The notes: generated by a model not told the origin, from the letters alone. DNA of 64,000 bases from Acinetobacter chinensis (GCF_002165375.2 NZ_CP032134.1:2666001-2730000), one strand, 5' to 3'. Shown: positions 45,417 through 55,043, numbered from the stretch's first letter. Translations and numbers: made by a program.

Positions 45417-45569
45417 TCAGGTCACAGCACTATGGTTTGCAGCCATATAAACAATCACTGCCAGTAGAAATAAACCTGTCAGCAGAAGCATATAAACAGG
45501 TAACCTTTTTTTCTGTTGTATTTCCTCAGTACTCGTAACATGAGGAGGTTTATTGAAATCATGGATCAT
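45417..45569 (-). CDS. Candidate small membrane protein, 50 residues
   Basis: Too short for routine calling. The ATG at 45569 follows GGGGGATAA at good spacing, and the product has a polar N-terminus (MIHDFNKPPHVTSTEEIQQK), one hydrophobic helix (about 24-43, PVYMLLLTGLFLLAVIVYMA) and a short tail, ending at TGA 45417. Composition is right for a single-pass membrane protein, and a terminator follows about 85 bases on. Family unknown. Confidence 0.55.
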   Translation of the reverse strand: MIHDFNKPPHVTSTEEIQQKKRLPVYMLLLTGLFLLAVIVYMAANHSAVT

Positions 45570-45772
45570 GACTTTATCCCCCGTATGGTGACTTATTGTA
45601 CATTTTTTATACTATCAGAGTTTTTCAGAGCACATGTTTTAAAGTTGTAGCAATCTGTGAATATCAGTAAAACACACCTGGTTTTTCTTTAGAAATTTAA
45701 AGCTCTGCATGATCTGAAACAGACTGAATTTCAGTACAGATAATGTAATGCCATCCGATGGCTAAAATGGGC

Positions 45773-45778
45773 TATAAT
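45773..45778 (+). promoter_or_regulatory. Candidate -10 box upstream of the 45808 gene
   Basis: Consensus TATAAT lies 30 bases before the ATG. A clear -35 is not seen. The rest of the 238-base gap 45570-45807 shows nothing else. Confidence 0.45.
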
Positions 45779-45807
45779 CACGCACCCGAATTTTCCAGCT
45801 GAGCGTT

Positions 45808-46230
45808 ATGGCGTATCGTCAACAAAATGTATCACTTGATATTGACACTGACGTCACACATCAATGTTCCCTGCACTACACCCGTGATCTGCATCTGATT
45901 GGTGTTCTTGAATTTACTAAACCCAGCTATGTACTGAAATGGGGGGATCTGGAATATTTCAGACGTCGGACTGAAGAATTTTCAGTGATGCCATTTCCCG
46001 AATGTATCAATGCCATGATTATAGATATCCGCAATGTCACTGCATTTTTGGACAATGAAGTACCGATTCTGCCGTGGCGGATGCTGGAAGAAGAATGCCC
46101 TGTCCGTCTGATTGTTCCTCAGGAAAGACTGGATCACTATTGTGGTTTTTTTGAACCGACCTGGTTAAATACAGATATTGAAACAGCCATCCATGAATTA
46201 CGTGAATCCATGGATATGTTTGTCCATTAA
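45808..46230 (+). CDS. Conserved-looking hypothetical protein
   Basis: 140-residue soluble acidic protein with several Trp, Tyr and Phe and a well-folded character, no signal or TM. Short motifs, for example LEFTKPSYVLKWGDLEYFRR and MIIDIRNVTAFLDNEV, suggest an alpha/beta fold reminiscent of STAS/SpoIIAA-like domains, but no family can be assigned with confidence. Monocistronic, with a consensus -10 box upstream. Confidence 0.75.
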   Translation: MAYRQQNVSLDIDTDVTHQCSLHYTRDLHLIGVLEFTKPSYVLKWGDLEYFRRRTEEFSVMPFPECINAMIIDIRNVTAFLDNEVPILPWRMLEEECPVRLIVPQERLDHYCGFFEPTWLNTDIETAIHELRESMDMFVH

Positions 46231-46254
46231 AATCTCTCTGGTTGCTGATCAGGC

Positions 46255-47016
46255 TTACCAGTAATTTTCCACGGCAATATTTCCTTCACCACGACGGTTC
46301 ATCGTCAACCCACGCGCTTTTAAAGCATCCTTCGTATCATCCACCATCTGTGGATTACCGCACAGCATGACATGAGTCGTGGCAGGATTAAACTCAAGTC
46401 CTGCTGCCTTTTCCAGTTCACCATTTTCAATCAGAACCGGCAGACGGTCATGCAGCTGAGCTTCAGGATTCCTTGTCACGACCGGTATGAAACGAAAACC
46501 TGTATGCCCTTCACCAAATGTTTCAGCAATTTCCTGAATACGTTCCACATAAGCCATTTCAGCTTCAGTCCGGACGCTGTAGACCAGGTGAATGTGCTGA
46601 TATTTAGACCAGGTTTCAAAATCCTGCAGCATGGAAATAAACGGTGCAAGCCCTGTACCTGTAGCAAGCAACCATAAGTCCTGTGGCAATGGCAACTGAT
46701 AACGTGCCAGCGTCAGAAAGCCATAAGGTACTTTTTCCAGATACAGCTCATCCCCGACCTGAAGATGCTGCAGATTTGAAGTAAAAGCACCATCTGGAAC
46801 AACAATGGAGAAGAACTCCAGTGTCTCATCAAAAGGAGATGAAACCACCGAATATGCACGAACAACAAGCTCATCACCGACTTTAAGACCAATTCGGGCA
46901 AACTGCCCTGCTGTAAATTTAAAATGCGCGGGTCTGGTCATGGTGAAGCTGAATAAGGTACTGGTCCAGCGGTGTACAGACAAAACTTTTTCTACGCTAA
47001 ATTTTTCAATTGACAT
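46255..47016 (-). CDS. fpr: Ferredoxin/flavodoxin-NADP+ reductase Fpr
   Basis: 253-residue FAD enzyme that transfers electrons between NADPH and ferredoxin or flavodoxin, important for Fe-S repair and oxidative stress. The FAD motif RAYS is at 53-56, the NADP-binding GTGLAPF at 120-126, and the C-terminus ends VENYW, typical of this bacterial Fpr class. It is divergent from a LysR gene 85 bases away; in pseudomonads FinR, a LysR-type regulator encoded beside fpr, activates it. Confidence 0.94.
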   Translation of the reverse strand: MSIEKFSVEKVLSVHRWTSTLFSFTMTRPAHFKFTAGQFARIGLKVGDELVVRAYSVVSSPFDETLEFFSIVVPDGAFTSNLQHLQVGDELYLEKVPYGFLTLARYQLPLPQDLWLLATGTGLAPFISMLQDFETWSKYQHIHLVYSVRTEAEMAYVERIQEIAETFGEGHTGFRFIPVVTRNPEAQLHDRLPVLIENGELEKAAGLEFNPATTHVMLCGNPQMVDDTKDALKARGLTMNRRGEGNIAVENYW

Positions 47017-47062
47017 GATTTCTACGTGGCATCAGAGACTGTGCTCATGGTAGCATGACAAT

Positions 47063-47077
47063 ATATTTTATGAATAT
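47063..47077. promoter_or_regulatory. Candidate LysR-type site between fpr and the LysR gene
   Basis: ATATT-TTATG-AATAT, a 5-bp inverted repeat with the T-N11-A pattern of LysR boxes, in the 85-base divergent promoter region. Confidence 0.45.
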
Positions 47078-47101
47078 CCTATATACGTTAAGGCTATATA
47101 C

Positions 47102-47980
47102 ATGCGCATGACTTTACGCCAGCTGGCTGTTTTTGTAGCAGTTGCTCAGGAAGGCACCGTGACCAAAGCGAGCGATGCTGTAAAACTGACTCAAAGTGCC
47201 GCAAGTATGGCTCTGGCTGACCTGGAAGATGGTCTGGGTGCTCCGCTTTTTGACCGTCTTGGAAAACGTTTACAGCTGAATGACCTCGGACGCTATCTTC
47301 TGCCTCAGGCACTTGAGATTCTGGGTCGCTGTGAAGCATTTGAACAGGCAGCTAAAGGCGAGTTACAGACTGTAGACTTACGTTTAGGCGCAACACTGAC
47401 CATCAGTGATTATCTGATTCCTGATCTGATGGCAGACTTTCTCCAGATTCAACCTAATGCTCATTTGCAGCTACAGGTCGGAAACACCCGCCAGATGATC
47501 GAGGCAGTCAATCAGTTCCAGCTGGATCTTGCACTGATTGAAGGTTCATGCCATTTGCCTCAGTTGCAGTGTATTCACTGGCGTAACGATGAACTGGCAG
47601 TATGCTGTTCACCTGACCATCCTTTAGCGCAACTGAACCGCCCTCTGACGATTCAGGATTTTGAGCATGTCGAATGGATTCTGCGTGAAGAAGGATCAGG
47701 AACACGTGAGGTCTTTGATAATGCAATCCTTCAGGATGTTCCGGATGCCAGTATCCGTCTGACTTTAGGACATAACGAAGCCATTCTTAAAATTGTTGCC
47801 GGTGGTCTGGGAATGTCCTGTATTTCCCGCCTGGCGATTGAACCTTTACGTGAAAAAGGTCAGCTGGTTGTCCTGGATACACCTTTCTGGCAACTGACCC
47901 GCCCACTCTTTATGCTGGTACACCGCCAGAAATACCAGGGACCTGGCATTAAAGCATTTATGAAATTCTGTGAAAAATAA
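47102..47980 (+). CDS. LysR family transcriptional regulator, FinR-like
   Basis: 292-residue LTTR. The winged helix-turn-helix occupies about 1-65 (LRQLAVFVAVAQEGTVTKAS ... QSAASMALADLED) and the C-terminal co-inducer domain about 90-290 has the usual alternating alpha/beta character. It is divergent from fpr, the same layout as finR-fpr in Pseudomonas, so control of fpr under oxidative stress is likely but inferred. A second ATG at 47108 would remove only two residues. Confidence 0.9.
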   Translation: MRMTLRQLAVFVAVAQEGTVTKASDAVKLTQSAASMALADLEDGLGAPLFDRLGKRLQLNDLGRYLLPQALEILGRCEAFEQAAKGELQTVDLRLGATLTISDYLIPDLMADFLQIQPNAHLQLQVGNTRQMIEAVNQFQLDLALIEGSCHLPQLQCIHWRNDELAVCCSPDHPLAQLNRPLTIQDFEHVEWILREEGSGTREVFDNAILQDVPDASIRLTLGHNEAILKIVAGGLGMSCISRLAIEPLREKGQLVVLDTPFWQLTRPLFMLVHRQKYQGPGIKAFMKFCEK

Positions 47981-47988
47981 AATCATAA

Positions 47989-48017
47989 AAAAAGCGCCTG
48001 TTTCTGGCGCTTTTTTT
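47989..48017. terminator. Bidirectional terminator after the LysR gene
   Basis: AAAAAAAGCGCC, a short loop, GGCGCTTTTTTTA. Serves the LysR gene (plus) and possibly the convergent cold-shock gene. Confidence 0.9.
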
Positions 48018-48069
48018 ATACCCTGATCATGAAATCCAAACTGAAAGTTCCGATCTGATCCTGGTTTTA

Positions 48070-48363
48070 TCATTTACGTAAATTTGACAGTAAAGCAGAA
48101 GTAATGGACTGATTATTTGTCACAACTTTGGTTTTTTTAGCTTTGGCTGAATTGTCTTCGACGCGCTCAATTTTAACTGCTTTATATTTATCGCCATTTT
48201 CAACTGCTACAAATTTCACACGCTCATTACGTTTCGGTTCGCCATCAGCCGCTGGGAAATCTGAAATATGAAAGAAGATATCCCCTTCAGCTGAACCAAT
48301 AAAGCCAAATCCTTTTTCAGGATCATATTTCTTGATTTTACCTAAATGTACTTCGTCTTTCAT
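48070..48363 (-). CDS. Cold-shock-domain protein
   Basis: 97-residue nucleic-acid-binding protein. The cold-shock fold spans about 5-68: LGKIKKYDPEKGFGFIGSAE with RNP1 (KGFGFI) and RNP2 (IFFHISDF), then KFVAVENGDKYKAVKIERV. A basic C-terminal extension of about 25 residues (AKAKKTKVVTNNQS...) sets it apart from 70-residue CspA proteins and is common in longer bacterial CSD proteins. It likely acts as an RNA chaperone. Confidence 0.92.
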   Translation of the reverse strand: MKDEVHLGKIKKYDPEKGFGFIGSAEGDIFFHISDFPAADGEPKRNERVKFVAVENGDKYKAVKIERVEDNSAKAKKTKVVTNNQSITSALLSNLRK

Positions 48364-48404
48364 TTTGCTACCCTATTCTAAAAATGCCATACATACATTA
48401 TATA

Positions 48405-48437
48405 AAAAAGAGGCATCTATCGCCTCTTTTTTATATC
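48405..48437. terminator. Bidirectional terminator between the CSD gene and upp
   Basis: AAAAAAGAGGC, ATCTATC loop region, GCCTCTTTTTT. On the minus strand it terminates upp. Confidence 0.9.
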
Positions 48438-48450
48438 CGTGGACTTAAGC

Positions 48451-49086
48451 TTAATCTTTCTGAACTGAACCAAAAATCTTGTCGCCTGCATCGCCCAGAC
48501 CAGGAACGATATAACCCTGTTCATTCAAGCCCTGATCAACAGAAGCAGTATAAATGGTCACATCAGGATGAGCATCATTCACACGTTTGATCCCTTCAGG
48601 TGCTGCAACCAGTACCATGACACGGATGTCTTTACAGCCACTTGCTTTAAGCACGTCAATGGCTGCAACTAAAGATGAACCGGTTGCCAGCATTGGGTCA
48701 ATAATCATTGCCAGACGGTTCTGTACATCTGGAACCAGTTTTTTATAGTAAGTACGCGCTTCTAAAGTTTCTTCATCACGTTCAAGTCCCAGTACAGAGA
48801 CTTTCGCACTTGGAATCAGATTCAAAAAACCTTCCAGCATACCAATACCGGCACGCAGAATCGGCACAACAGTTATTTTTTTACCAGCAATACGGTCTAC
48901 GACAACTTTACCGTTCCAGCCATCAATTTCATGATCAACCATTGGTAAATCTTTAGTGGCTTCATAAGTCAAAAGCATAGTCACTTCCTGAGCAAGCTCA
49001 CGGAAGTTTTTAGTGCTGATGTCTGAACGACGGAGTAAGCCGAGTTTATGTCGAATTAATGGATGACGGATTTCATGGATAGCCAC
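48451..49086 (-). CDS. upp: Uracil phosphoribosyltransferase
   Basis: 211-residue salvage enzyme that makes UMP from uracil and PRPP. It has the family start (IRHPLIRHKLGLLR), the PRPP-binding loop MIIDPMLATGSSLVAAID (about 128-145) and the uracil-binding C-terminal part with GYIVPGLGDAGDK (about 192-204). Length is standard. Single gene upstream of nuo with its own terminator. Confidence 0.97.
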   Translation of the reverse strand: MAIHEIRHPLIRHKLGLLRRSDISTKNFRELAQEVTMLLTYEATKDLPMVDHEIDGWNGKVVVDRIAGKKITVVPILRAGIGMLEGFLNLIPSAKVSVLGLERDEETLEARTYYKKLVPDVQNRLAMIIDPMLATGSSLVAAIDVLKASGCKDIRVMVLVAAPEGIKRVNDAHPDVTIYTASVDQGLNEQGYIVPGLGDAGDKIFGSVQKD

Positions 49087-49152
49087 GGGAGAACACCTAA
49101 AAAAGGAGAAATAAAATTGCTTCCATTATAATCTGTTTTAACAGGTGATAAA

Positions 49153-49187
49153 AATAAAAAAGCCCCCAATATATGGAGGCTTTCTTT
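49153..49187 (-). terminator. Terminator of the nuo operon
   Basis: Stem AAAGCCCCC / GGAGGCTTT with an A+T loop and a T-run on the minus strand, about 20 bases beyond the nuoN stop. Confidence 0.85.
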
Positions 49188-49209
49188 CAGAACTTATAGT
49201 TTTTTTAGA

Positions 49210-50706
49210 TTACTGCTGCTGGGAAAGCATGAAATGCAATGGTGAAAGAATTTCAGATTGCAGTGCCAGTTTGATCACAGGATCTGGATAGATACCAATA
49301 ATCAGTACAGCCAGTGCTGCAAGCAGAACCATAATCCCACCAACTTTCTGTCCCCAGTGATCCACAGCATCAATACGTGGAGTGTCTGGTGGAGTCATGT
49401 ACATCACCACCATAACACGCAGGTAGTAATACAGACCAATACCAGAACCGACAACAATCATTGCAGCCAGGAACCAGTGCTGAGTCGTTACTGCCGCCAT
49501 TACAACAAGGAACTTACCAATGAAGCCTGCTGTTAATGGAATACCTGCCAGTGACAGCATCATTACCGTTAAGGTTGCAGTCAGAACCGGACGACGCCAG
49601 AACAGACCACGGTAATCTGCAAGACTTTCAGCTTCATCCAGGTTGTTATAAGGGCTCGACATCAGCGCAACAGCACCAAACGCACCAATTGTAGTCAGTA
49701 CATAAGTGATGACGTATACAGATACGTTCCCTAAGCTTGCATAAGTCATGCTGATTAAACCAATCAGCAGATAACCAAAGTGAGCAATGGATGAATAACC
49801 CAGAATACGTTTCAGGTTAACCTGACGTACTGCAAGGAAGTTACCGATCAGAATTGAAAGTACAGCAATGATCGTCAGCAGTGTCACAATCGAATCAATC
49901 AGGATTGCACCTGAAGACAGCAGATAGCGGACAAACAGACCAATCGTTGCAACTTTCGCAGCAGTCGCAAGGAAAGTTGCAATCGGTGCTGGAGCGCCGG
50001 CATAAACGTCAGGTGTCCATTTATGGAATGGAGCCAGAGAAAGTTTAAAGCCGACAGCAAAGATAATCAGTGCAAGACCCAGTACAACCATAGGCTGATG
50101 GATATTCTGCATCAGTGCCTGAACAGAGTCATAGAATGATAATGATCCGGTATAAGCATAAATATATGCCATACCCATCAGTAACATTGCAGAAGCTGTT
50201 GCAGAAAGCACCAGGTATTTCACACCTGCTTCCAGTGATTTAGAACGCTGATGCGTATACGCCAGCAAGCCATACACAGGAATCGACATCAGCTCGAGAC
50301 TGATGAAGAACGATGCATAGTGAGAACTTGCAACCATTAACATTGCACCGGTTACAGATGCAAGTAACAGAATATACAGTTCTTCACGGTTATCCTTATA
50401 GGTTTCAATATAAGCATGAGACAAAGTACAGCATGCCAGTGCAGCAATCAGAATCACGACCTGATACAGCATCGTGAATGGGTCAATCATAAACAGACCC
50501 ATCACGTTCGCCGGTGCAGAAGCACCGCTGAACATTGAGAAAATAATATACGCAGCTGCCAGGTTAAGCCCGACAACAGACGCAGTTGCTATTAAATTAT
50601 GATTACGTTTAATCGCTGTAAGAATCATCACAACAATTGTGGTCAAAGCCACAATCATTACGGGAGCCAGTGGCATAAGCTCAGAAAATGACATCGTGAA
50701 GTTCAT
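49210..50706 (-). CDS. nuoN: NADH-quinone oxidoreductase subunit N
   Basis: 498-residue antiporter-like membrane subunit at the start of the proton-pumping arm, about 14 helices, homologous to NuoL and NuoM. Conserved loop-helix blocks YLVLSATASAMLLMG (about 164-178) and FHKWTPDVYAGAP (about 225-237) are present, the latter carrying a helix-breaking segment typical of proton channels. Last gene of the operon, three bases after nuoM. Confidence 0.97.
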   Translation of the reverse strand: MNFTMSFSELMPLAPVMIVALTTIVVMILTAIKRNHNLIATASVVGLNLAAAYIIFSMFSGASAPANVMGLFMIDPFTMLYQVVILIAALACCTLSHAYIETYKDNREELYILLLASVTGAMLMVASSHYASFFISLELMSIPVYGLLAYTHQRSKSLEAGVKYLVLSATASAMLLMGMAYIYAYTGSLSFYDSVQALMQNIHQPMVVLGLALIIFAVGFKLSLAPFHKWTPDVYAGAPAPIATFLATAAKVATIGLFVRYLLSSGAILIDSIVTLLTIIAVLSILIGNFLAVRQVNLKRILGYSSIAHFGYLLIGLISMTYASLGNVSVYVITYVLTTIGAFGAVALMSSPYNNLDEAESLADYRGLFWRRPVLTATLTVMMLSLAGIPLTAGFIGKFLVVMAAVTTQHWFLAAMIVVGSGIGLYYYLRVMVVMYMTPPDTPRIDAVDHWGQKVGGIMVLLAALAVLIIGIYPDPVIKLALQSEILSPLHFMLSQQQ

Positions 50707-50709
50707 GGC

Positions 50710-52323
50710 TTATTGGATCTCCACATTTTCAAGTTGGGTAGTCGCCTGTTGCACAACCTCAACTGTTTCCTGTACTGGAATATAGCTGTTTGCAATCCAC
50801 GCCATACTTGAATTTGAAATATCAAGGAAGCTTTGTGGGAACAGACCTAACCATACCAGACCAAGCGCACAGACAAGCAGAATCACAACTTCACGGGCAT
50901 TTAAGTCTTTCAGTGGATTTGTGTAATGCTGTTTCTGTTCTTCATTCGGAGTACCGAACAGTGCTTTGTGAATCAGGATCAGACCATACAGACCTGCAAA
51001 TACAAGGCTCACAGCAGCAAGGATGGTATAGACTGGGAATTTGGCAAAAGAACCCATCAGAATCAGGAATTCACCAATAAAGTTACCCAGACCTGGAATA
51101 CCGACCAGTGCAGCAACAAAGAACATCAGGAAGAAAGACAGGTACTGGAACTGTCCACGGATACCGCCCATCAGACGCAAATCACGTGTATGAAGACGCT
51201 CATATACCTGACCACACATAATGAACAGTGCCGCAGAAGACAGACCGTGTGCAAGCATCATGATCATCAGACCCTGGAAGGTCAGGATGTTACCTGCATA
51301 AAGTGCCAGCAATACAAAGCCCATGTGTGAAATGGATGTATACGCAAGCAGACGTTTCATATCTGTCTGCTGGAATGCACACCATGCACCGTAGAAAATA
51401 CCGATCAGACCCAGAATGATTGCAATATCAGCAAACTGAGCAGAAGCAGCCGGGAAGAACGGAATCACGAAACGCAATAAACCGTATGCAGCTGTTTTGA
51501 TCAGAATACCTGCAAGGTCAACCGAACCCGCAGTTGGTGCCTGAGCATGTGCATCAGGTAACCAGCCGTGTAATGGGAAAACCGGAAGTTTTACCGCAAA
51601 ACCAATGAACATACAGATCATGAGTGCATAAGCAACTGCAGGAGCCTGAGCATCCAGAGTATTTGCAACACCCAGCAGGTAGTTATAATCAAAACCGATC
51701 ATACCTGTCATCATGTATCCATAGACAACAAGTCCAAGGATACCGATCAGCATGATCAGACCCGCTACCTGGGTATAGATGAAGAATTTGGTCGCAGCAT
51801 AAACACGTGATTTACCATCCGCACCACGGTGTCCCCATAATGCAATCAGGAAGTAAATCGGTACCAGCATCATCTCCCAGAAGAAGAAGAACAGGAACAT
51901 GTCGATTGCAAGGAATACACCGATAACTCCACCCAGTGACCATAAAAGGTTTAAGTGGAAGAAACCGACATTCTTCTGAATTTCACCCCATGAACAGCCA
52001 ACTGCAAGTACACCCAGTAATGCAGTCAGACCAACCATCAGTAAGGACAGACCATCCACCGCAAGGTGAATGTTGATGCCCAGTGTTGAAATCCATGGAA
52101 CAATGAACTCAGCGGACCAGCTTGGAACTTTTGCGCCCAGTTCATAATTATATGTTCCTGACTGCCATAAAATAACAGTCAGAATCAGTGTAACCACCAT
52201 ACCAATCAGAGCGATATAGCGTGGCAGATGGTCGTCGAGCTTATCGACCAACCAGCAAATAAAACCTGCAATGAACGGAACAAGGATCAGTGCGGGTAAA
52301 ATAAGATTGTTTGGAGTTTCCAT
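50710..52323 (-). CDS. nuoM: NADH-quinone oxidoreductase subunit M
   Basis: 537-residue antiporter-like membrane subunit of complex I, with about 14 helices. The conserved glutamate in FFFFWEMMLVPIYFLIALWG (about 145-164) and the lysine region FAVKLPVFPLHGWLPDAHAQ (about 223-242) lie where the Mrp-type proton channel residues are. It starts one base after nuoL ends, indicating tight coupling. Confidence 0.97.
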   Translation of the reverse strand: METPNNLILPALILVPFIAGFICWLVDKLDDHLPRYIALIGMVVTLILTVILWQSGTYNYELGAKVPSWSAEFIVPWISTLGINIHLAVDGLSLLMVGLTALLGVLAVGCSWGEIQKNVGFFHLNLLWSLGGVIGVFLAIDMFLFFFFWEMMLVPIYFLIALWGHRGADGKSRVYAATKFFIYTQVAGLIMLIGILGLVVYGYMMTGMIGFDYNYLLGVANTLDAQAPAVAYALMICMFIGFAVKLPVFPLHGWLPDAHAQAPTAGSVDLAGILIKTAAYGLLRFVIPFFPAASAQFADIAIILGLIGIFYGAWCAFQQTDMKRLLAYTSISHMGFVLLALYAGNILTFQGLMIMMLAHGLSSAALFIMCGQVYERLHTRDLRLMGGIRGQFQYLSFFLMFFVAALVGIPGLGNFIGEFLILMGSFAKFPVYTILAAVSLVFAGLYGLILIHKALFGTPNEEQKQHYTNPLKDLNAREVVILLVCALGLVWLGLFPQSFLDISNSSMAWIANSYIPVQETVEVVQQATTQLENVEIQ

Positions 52324-52324
52324 T

Positions 52325-54214
52325 TTATTTCCCCACTACCTGAATCACAATCAGGACCATCAGCAATACCACTACGCCAAATGACATGCTTGAAGCATAT
52401 TCGCGTAATGAACCTGTCTGACGTTTACTTGTAAAGCTGTTACCACTTTTCACAATCGCTGGCAGCACAAGCCACAGGTTATCAATCGGATCACGACCCA
52501 GAATTTTAGCAATCAGCAGATATGGTTTTACAAACACAAGGTCATACAGCGCATCAAAACCAAGCGCATTACGGCAGATATTCACCAGACCTGCACCAAA
52601 ACTGCTTTGTGCAAAAGACTTCACAGCACCGTATGCAAATGCGAACAGACCAACACCGATTGCAAGTCCTGCAAGTGCAATACCTACAGCTGTATATTCT
52701 GCACCATGCATACCTGCTTCAAGCGCTTCAGGAATGTTGAATGCTGGAATTTTTGCAGCATTCAGAATGGACTCAACCGGTGCTTTCAGCGCTGCACCCA
52801 CAAATGTGGACAGAACAGCCAGAATTGCCAGAGGACCCCAGTACGTCACGCCTTTGATTTCGTGATATGGCGTTTTTTCTTCACCGAAGAATACAACCCA
52901 GATCAGACGGAATGTATAGATTGAAGTCAGGAACGCACCTGCGACACCTACCCAGTAAAGCGAGGTATAAACAGCAACAGACTGACCCTGTACCCATACC
53001 GCACCAAGAATCGCATCTTTCGAGAAGAAACCGACGGTAATGAATGGAATCGCTGCCAGTGCACCGCCACCGATTGCAAAACATGCAAACAGGAACTTGT
53101 TACGCTTAAACAGACCACCCATTTTGAAAATGTTCTGTTCATGGTGATACGCAAGAATTACAGCACCTGAAGAGAGGAACAGTAACGCTTTGAAGAATGC
53201 GTGAGTCAGCATGTGGAACAGACCAGCCTGATACGCTTCTGCACCAACAGCCATAAACATATAACCCAGCTGACTCATGGTTGAGTAAGCAAGAATACGT
53301 TTGATGTCTGTCTGAACCAGTGCAGCAAAACCGGCAACCAGCAATGTTACTGCACCCGTGATGGAAATGAACATCATCACTTCTGGCGCAAGTTCAAATA
53401 CTGCAAACATACGGCAGCATAAGTAAACACCGGCAGTTACCATTGTTGCAGCGTGGATCAGTGCAGAAACAGGTGTTGGACCTGCCATTGCATCAGCTAA
53501 CCATGTCTGTAACGGAATCTGAGCAGATTTACCCGCAGCACCCAGGAACAGCATCAATGCAGTCCAGATGGTGATTGAAGAACTCTGAACCATAACTTCT
53601 GGAGCACGAGCCACAATTTCAGCGATGTTCAGTGTTCCAAACTGCTGGAAAATCAGGAACAGTGCGATCAGTAGGAATACGTCACCCACACGGGTAACTG
53701 TAAATGCTTTGATTGCAGCCTTACCATTTTCAGGATTTGAATAGTAATAACCAATCAGCAGGTAAGAACACAGACCTACACCTTCCCAACCCAGGAACAG
53801 CAGTGCAAGGTTATCACCCAGCACAAGCAACAGCATGCTTGTTACGAACAGGTTGAAGTAAGAGAAGAAACGTGCAAAGTCTTCTTCACCGCGCATGTAC
53901 CATGATGCAAAAATGTGGATCAGGAAACCCACACCTGTAATCATGCCCATCATCAGTAAAGACAGACCATCCAGATGCAGACTGAATCCTGGTGCAAAAC
54001 CACCTACATTGAACCATGTCCACAAATGCTGTGTCGTTGCAACTGAGCCATTATTGACAAAGTCAAAACCTGCAATCAGTGCAAATAAAGCGGAAAGACC
54101 CACTGAACCTACACCGATAATTGCTGCAACATTTTCAGGAAGCTTGTTGCGCCCTGCTGCCAACAGGATAAAACCAATCAGCGGAAATAATACGGTTAAA
54201 AATAAATAGCTCAT
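52325..54214 (-). CDS. nuoL: NADH-quinone oxidoreductase subunit L
   Basis: 629-residue distal antiporter-like subunit of complex I, with the long C-terminal amphipathic helix characteristic of NuoL. Conserved GWEGVGLCSYLLIGYYY (about 143-159), PLQTWLADAMAGPTPVSALI (about 234-253) and the channel histidine/lysine blocks are present. Its start overlaps the nuoK stop by four bases. Confidence 0.97.
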   Translation of the reverse strand: MSYLFLTVLFPLIGFILLAAGRNKLPENVAAIIGVGSVGLSALFALIAGFDFVNNGSVATTQHLWTWFNVGGFAPGFSLHLDGLSLLMMGMITGVGFLIHIFASWYMRGEEDFARFFSYFNLFVTSMLLLVLGDNLALLFLGWEGVGLCSYLLIGYYYSNPENGKAAIKAFTVTRVGDVFLLIALFLIFQQFGTLNIAEIVARAPEVMVQSSSITIWTALMLFLGAAGKSAQIPLQTWLADAMAGPTPVSALIHAATMVTAGVYLCCRMFAVFELAPEVMMFISITGAVTLLVAGFAALVQTDIKRILAYSTMSQLGYMFMAVGAEAYQAGLFHMLTHAFFKALLFLSSGAVILAYHHEQNIFKMGGLFKRNKFLFACFAIGGGALAAIPFITVGFFSKDAILGAVWVQGQSVAVYTSLYWVGVAGAFLTSIYTFRLIWVVFFGEEKTPYHEIKGVTYWGPLAILAVLSTFVGAALKAPVESILNAAKIPAFNIPEALEAGMHGAEYTAVGIALAGLAIGVGLFAFAYGAVKSFAQSSFGAGLVNICRNALGFDALYDLVFVKPYLLIAKILGRDPIDNLWLVLPAIVKSGNSFTSKRQTGSLREYASSMSFGVVVLLMVLIVIQVVGK

Positions 54215-54519
54215 CCGCGCATCTCACTAGCAGCATCCACATCCAGGTGATGGAAGCGATGATAGAACTGAAGGACGATCGCAAGACCGATACAAGCCTC
54301 TGCTGCTGCAAGAGTCAGGATCAGAATGAACATGATCTGTCCATCTGGCTGAACCCAGGCGCTGCCTGCCATAACAAACGCAAATGCAGCTGCGTTCATC
54401 ATGATCTCAAGGCTCATTAAAATAAATAACAGGTTACGTCGAACCATTACACCGTAAAAACCCAGTGCAAAAAGAATGGTTGCAACGATCAAACCATGTT
54501 CTAAAGGAATGTTGCCCAT
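54211..54519 (-). CDS. nuoK: NADH-quinone oxidoreductase subunit K
   Basis: 102-residue membrane subunit with three helices. The two conserved intramembrane glutamates are visible in SLEIMMNAAAFAFV (about 37) and AAAEACIGLAIV (about 73). It overlaps nuoJ by one base at its start and nuoL by four bases at its end. Confidence 0.96.
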   Translation of the reverse strand: MGNIPLEHGLIVATILFALGFYGVMVRRNLLFILMSLEIMMNAAAFAFVMAGSAWVQPDGQIMFILILTLAAAEACIGLAIVLQFYHRFHHLDVDAASEMRG

Positions 54520-55043
54520 TATTCTTGTTCCTCTTTTTCACCTGGTTCACGCTTCCCTAAGTGGAATGCTGCAACAAGTGCTGCCAGCAGCAACATTGCA
54601 GCAACTTCAACCAGTAACAGGTATTGAGTAAAGAGTGACTGACCAACTTCCTTAGGACCAACAATTTCGGTTCCCATCAGATGGCCTGAAGCTGTGGTGT
54701 AATCTGACCCCAGCATCCATACCAGCAGAAGCCCCATCAGAAAGCTCATCAGCGCAGGATATGCCCATGCTGAAGATGTCAGCCACTGACGCTCCTGCTC
54801 TTCTGTATGCTGTCCAAGGTTCAGCATCATCACAACGAATACGAACAGCACCATAATTGCACCGGCATATACAATGATTTCCAGTGCGCCGGCAAACGGT
54901 GCACCCACAATCATAAACATACCCGCCACTGCAAGCAGTGAAACAATCAGGCTAAGCAATGCATGTACAGGGTTCGTGTTGGTCACAACACGAACTGTAG
55001 AAATAATGGCCACGAGTGCCATCAGATAAAATGGCCACATCAT
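54519..55043 (-). CDS. nuoJ: NADH-quinone oxidoreductase subunit J
   Basis: 174-residue membrane subunit with five helices. The conserved EIIVYAGAIMVLFVFVVMML stretch (about 55-74) contains the helix whose pi-bulge links quinone reduction to proton pumping. It is translationally coupled to nuoI (start overlaps its stop by four bases) and to nuoK. Confidence 0.96.
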   Translation of the reverse strand: MMWPFYLMALVAIISTVRVVTNTNPVHALLSLIVSLLAVAGMFMIVGAPFAGALEIIVYAGAIMVLFVFVVMMLNLGQHTEEQERQWLTSSAWAYPALMSFLMGLLLVWMLGSDYTTASGHLMGTEIVGPKEVGQSLFTQYLLLVEVAAMLLLAALVAAFHLGKREPGEKEEQE

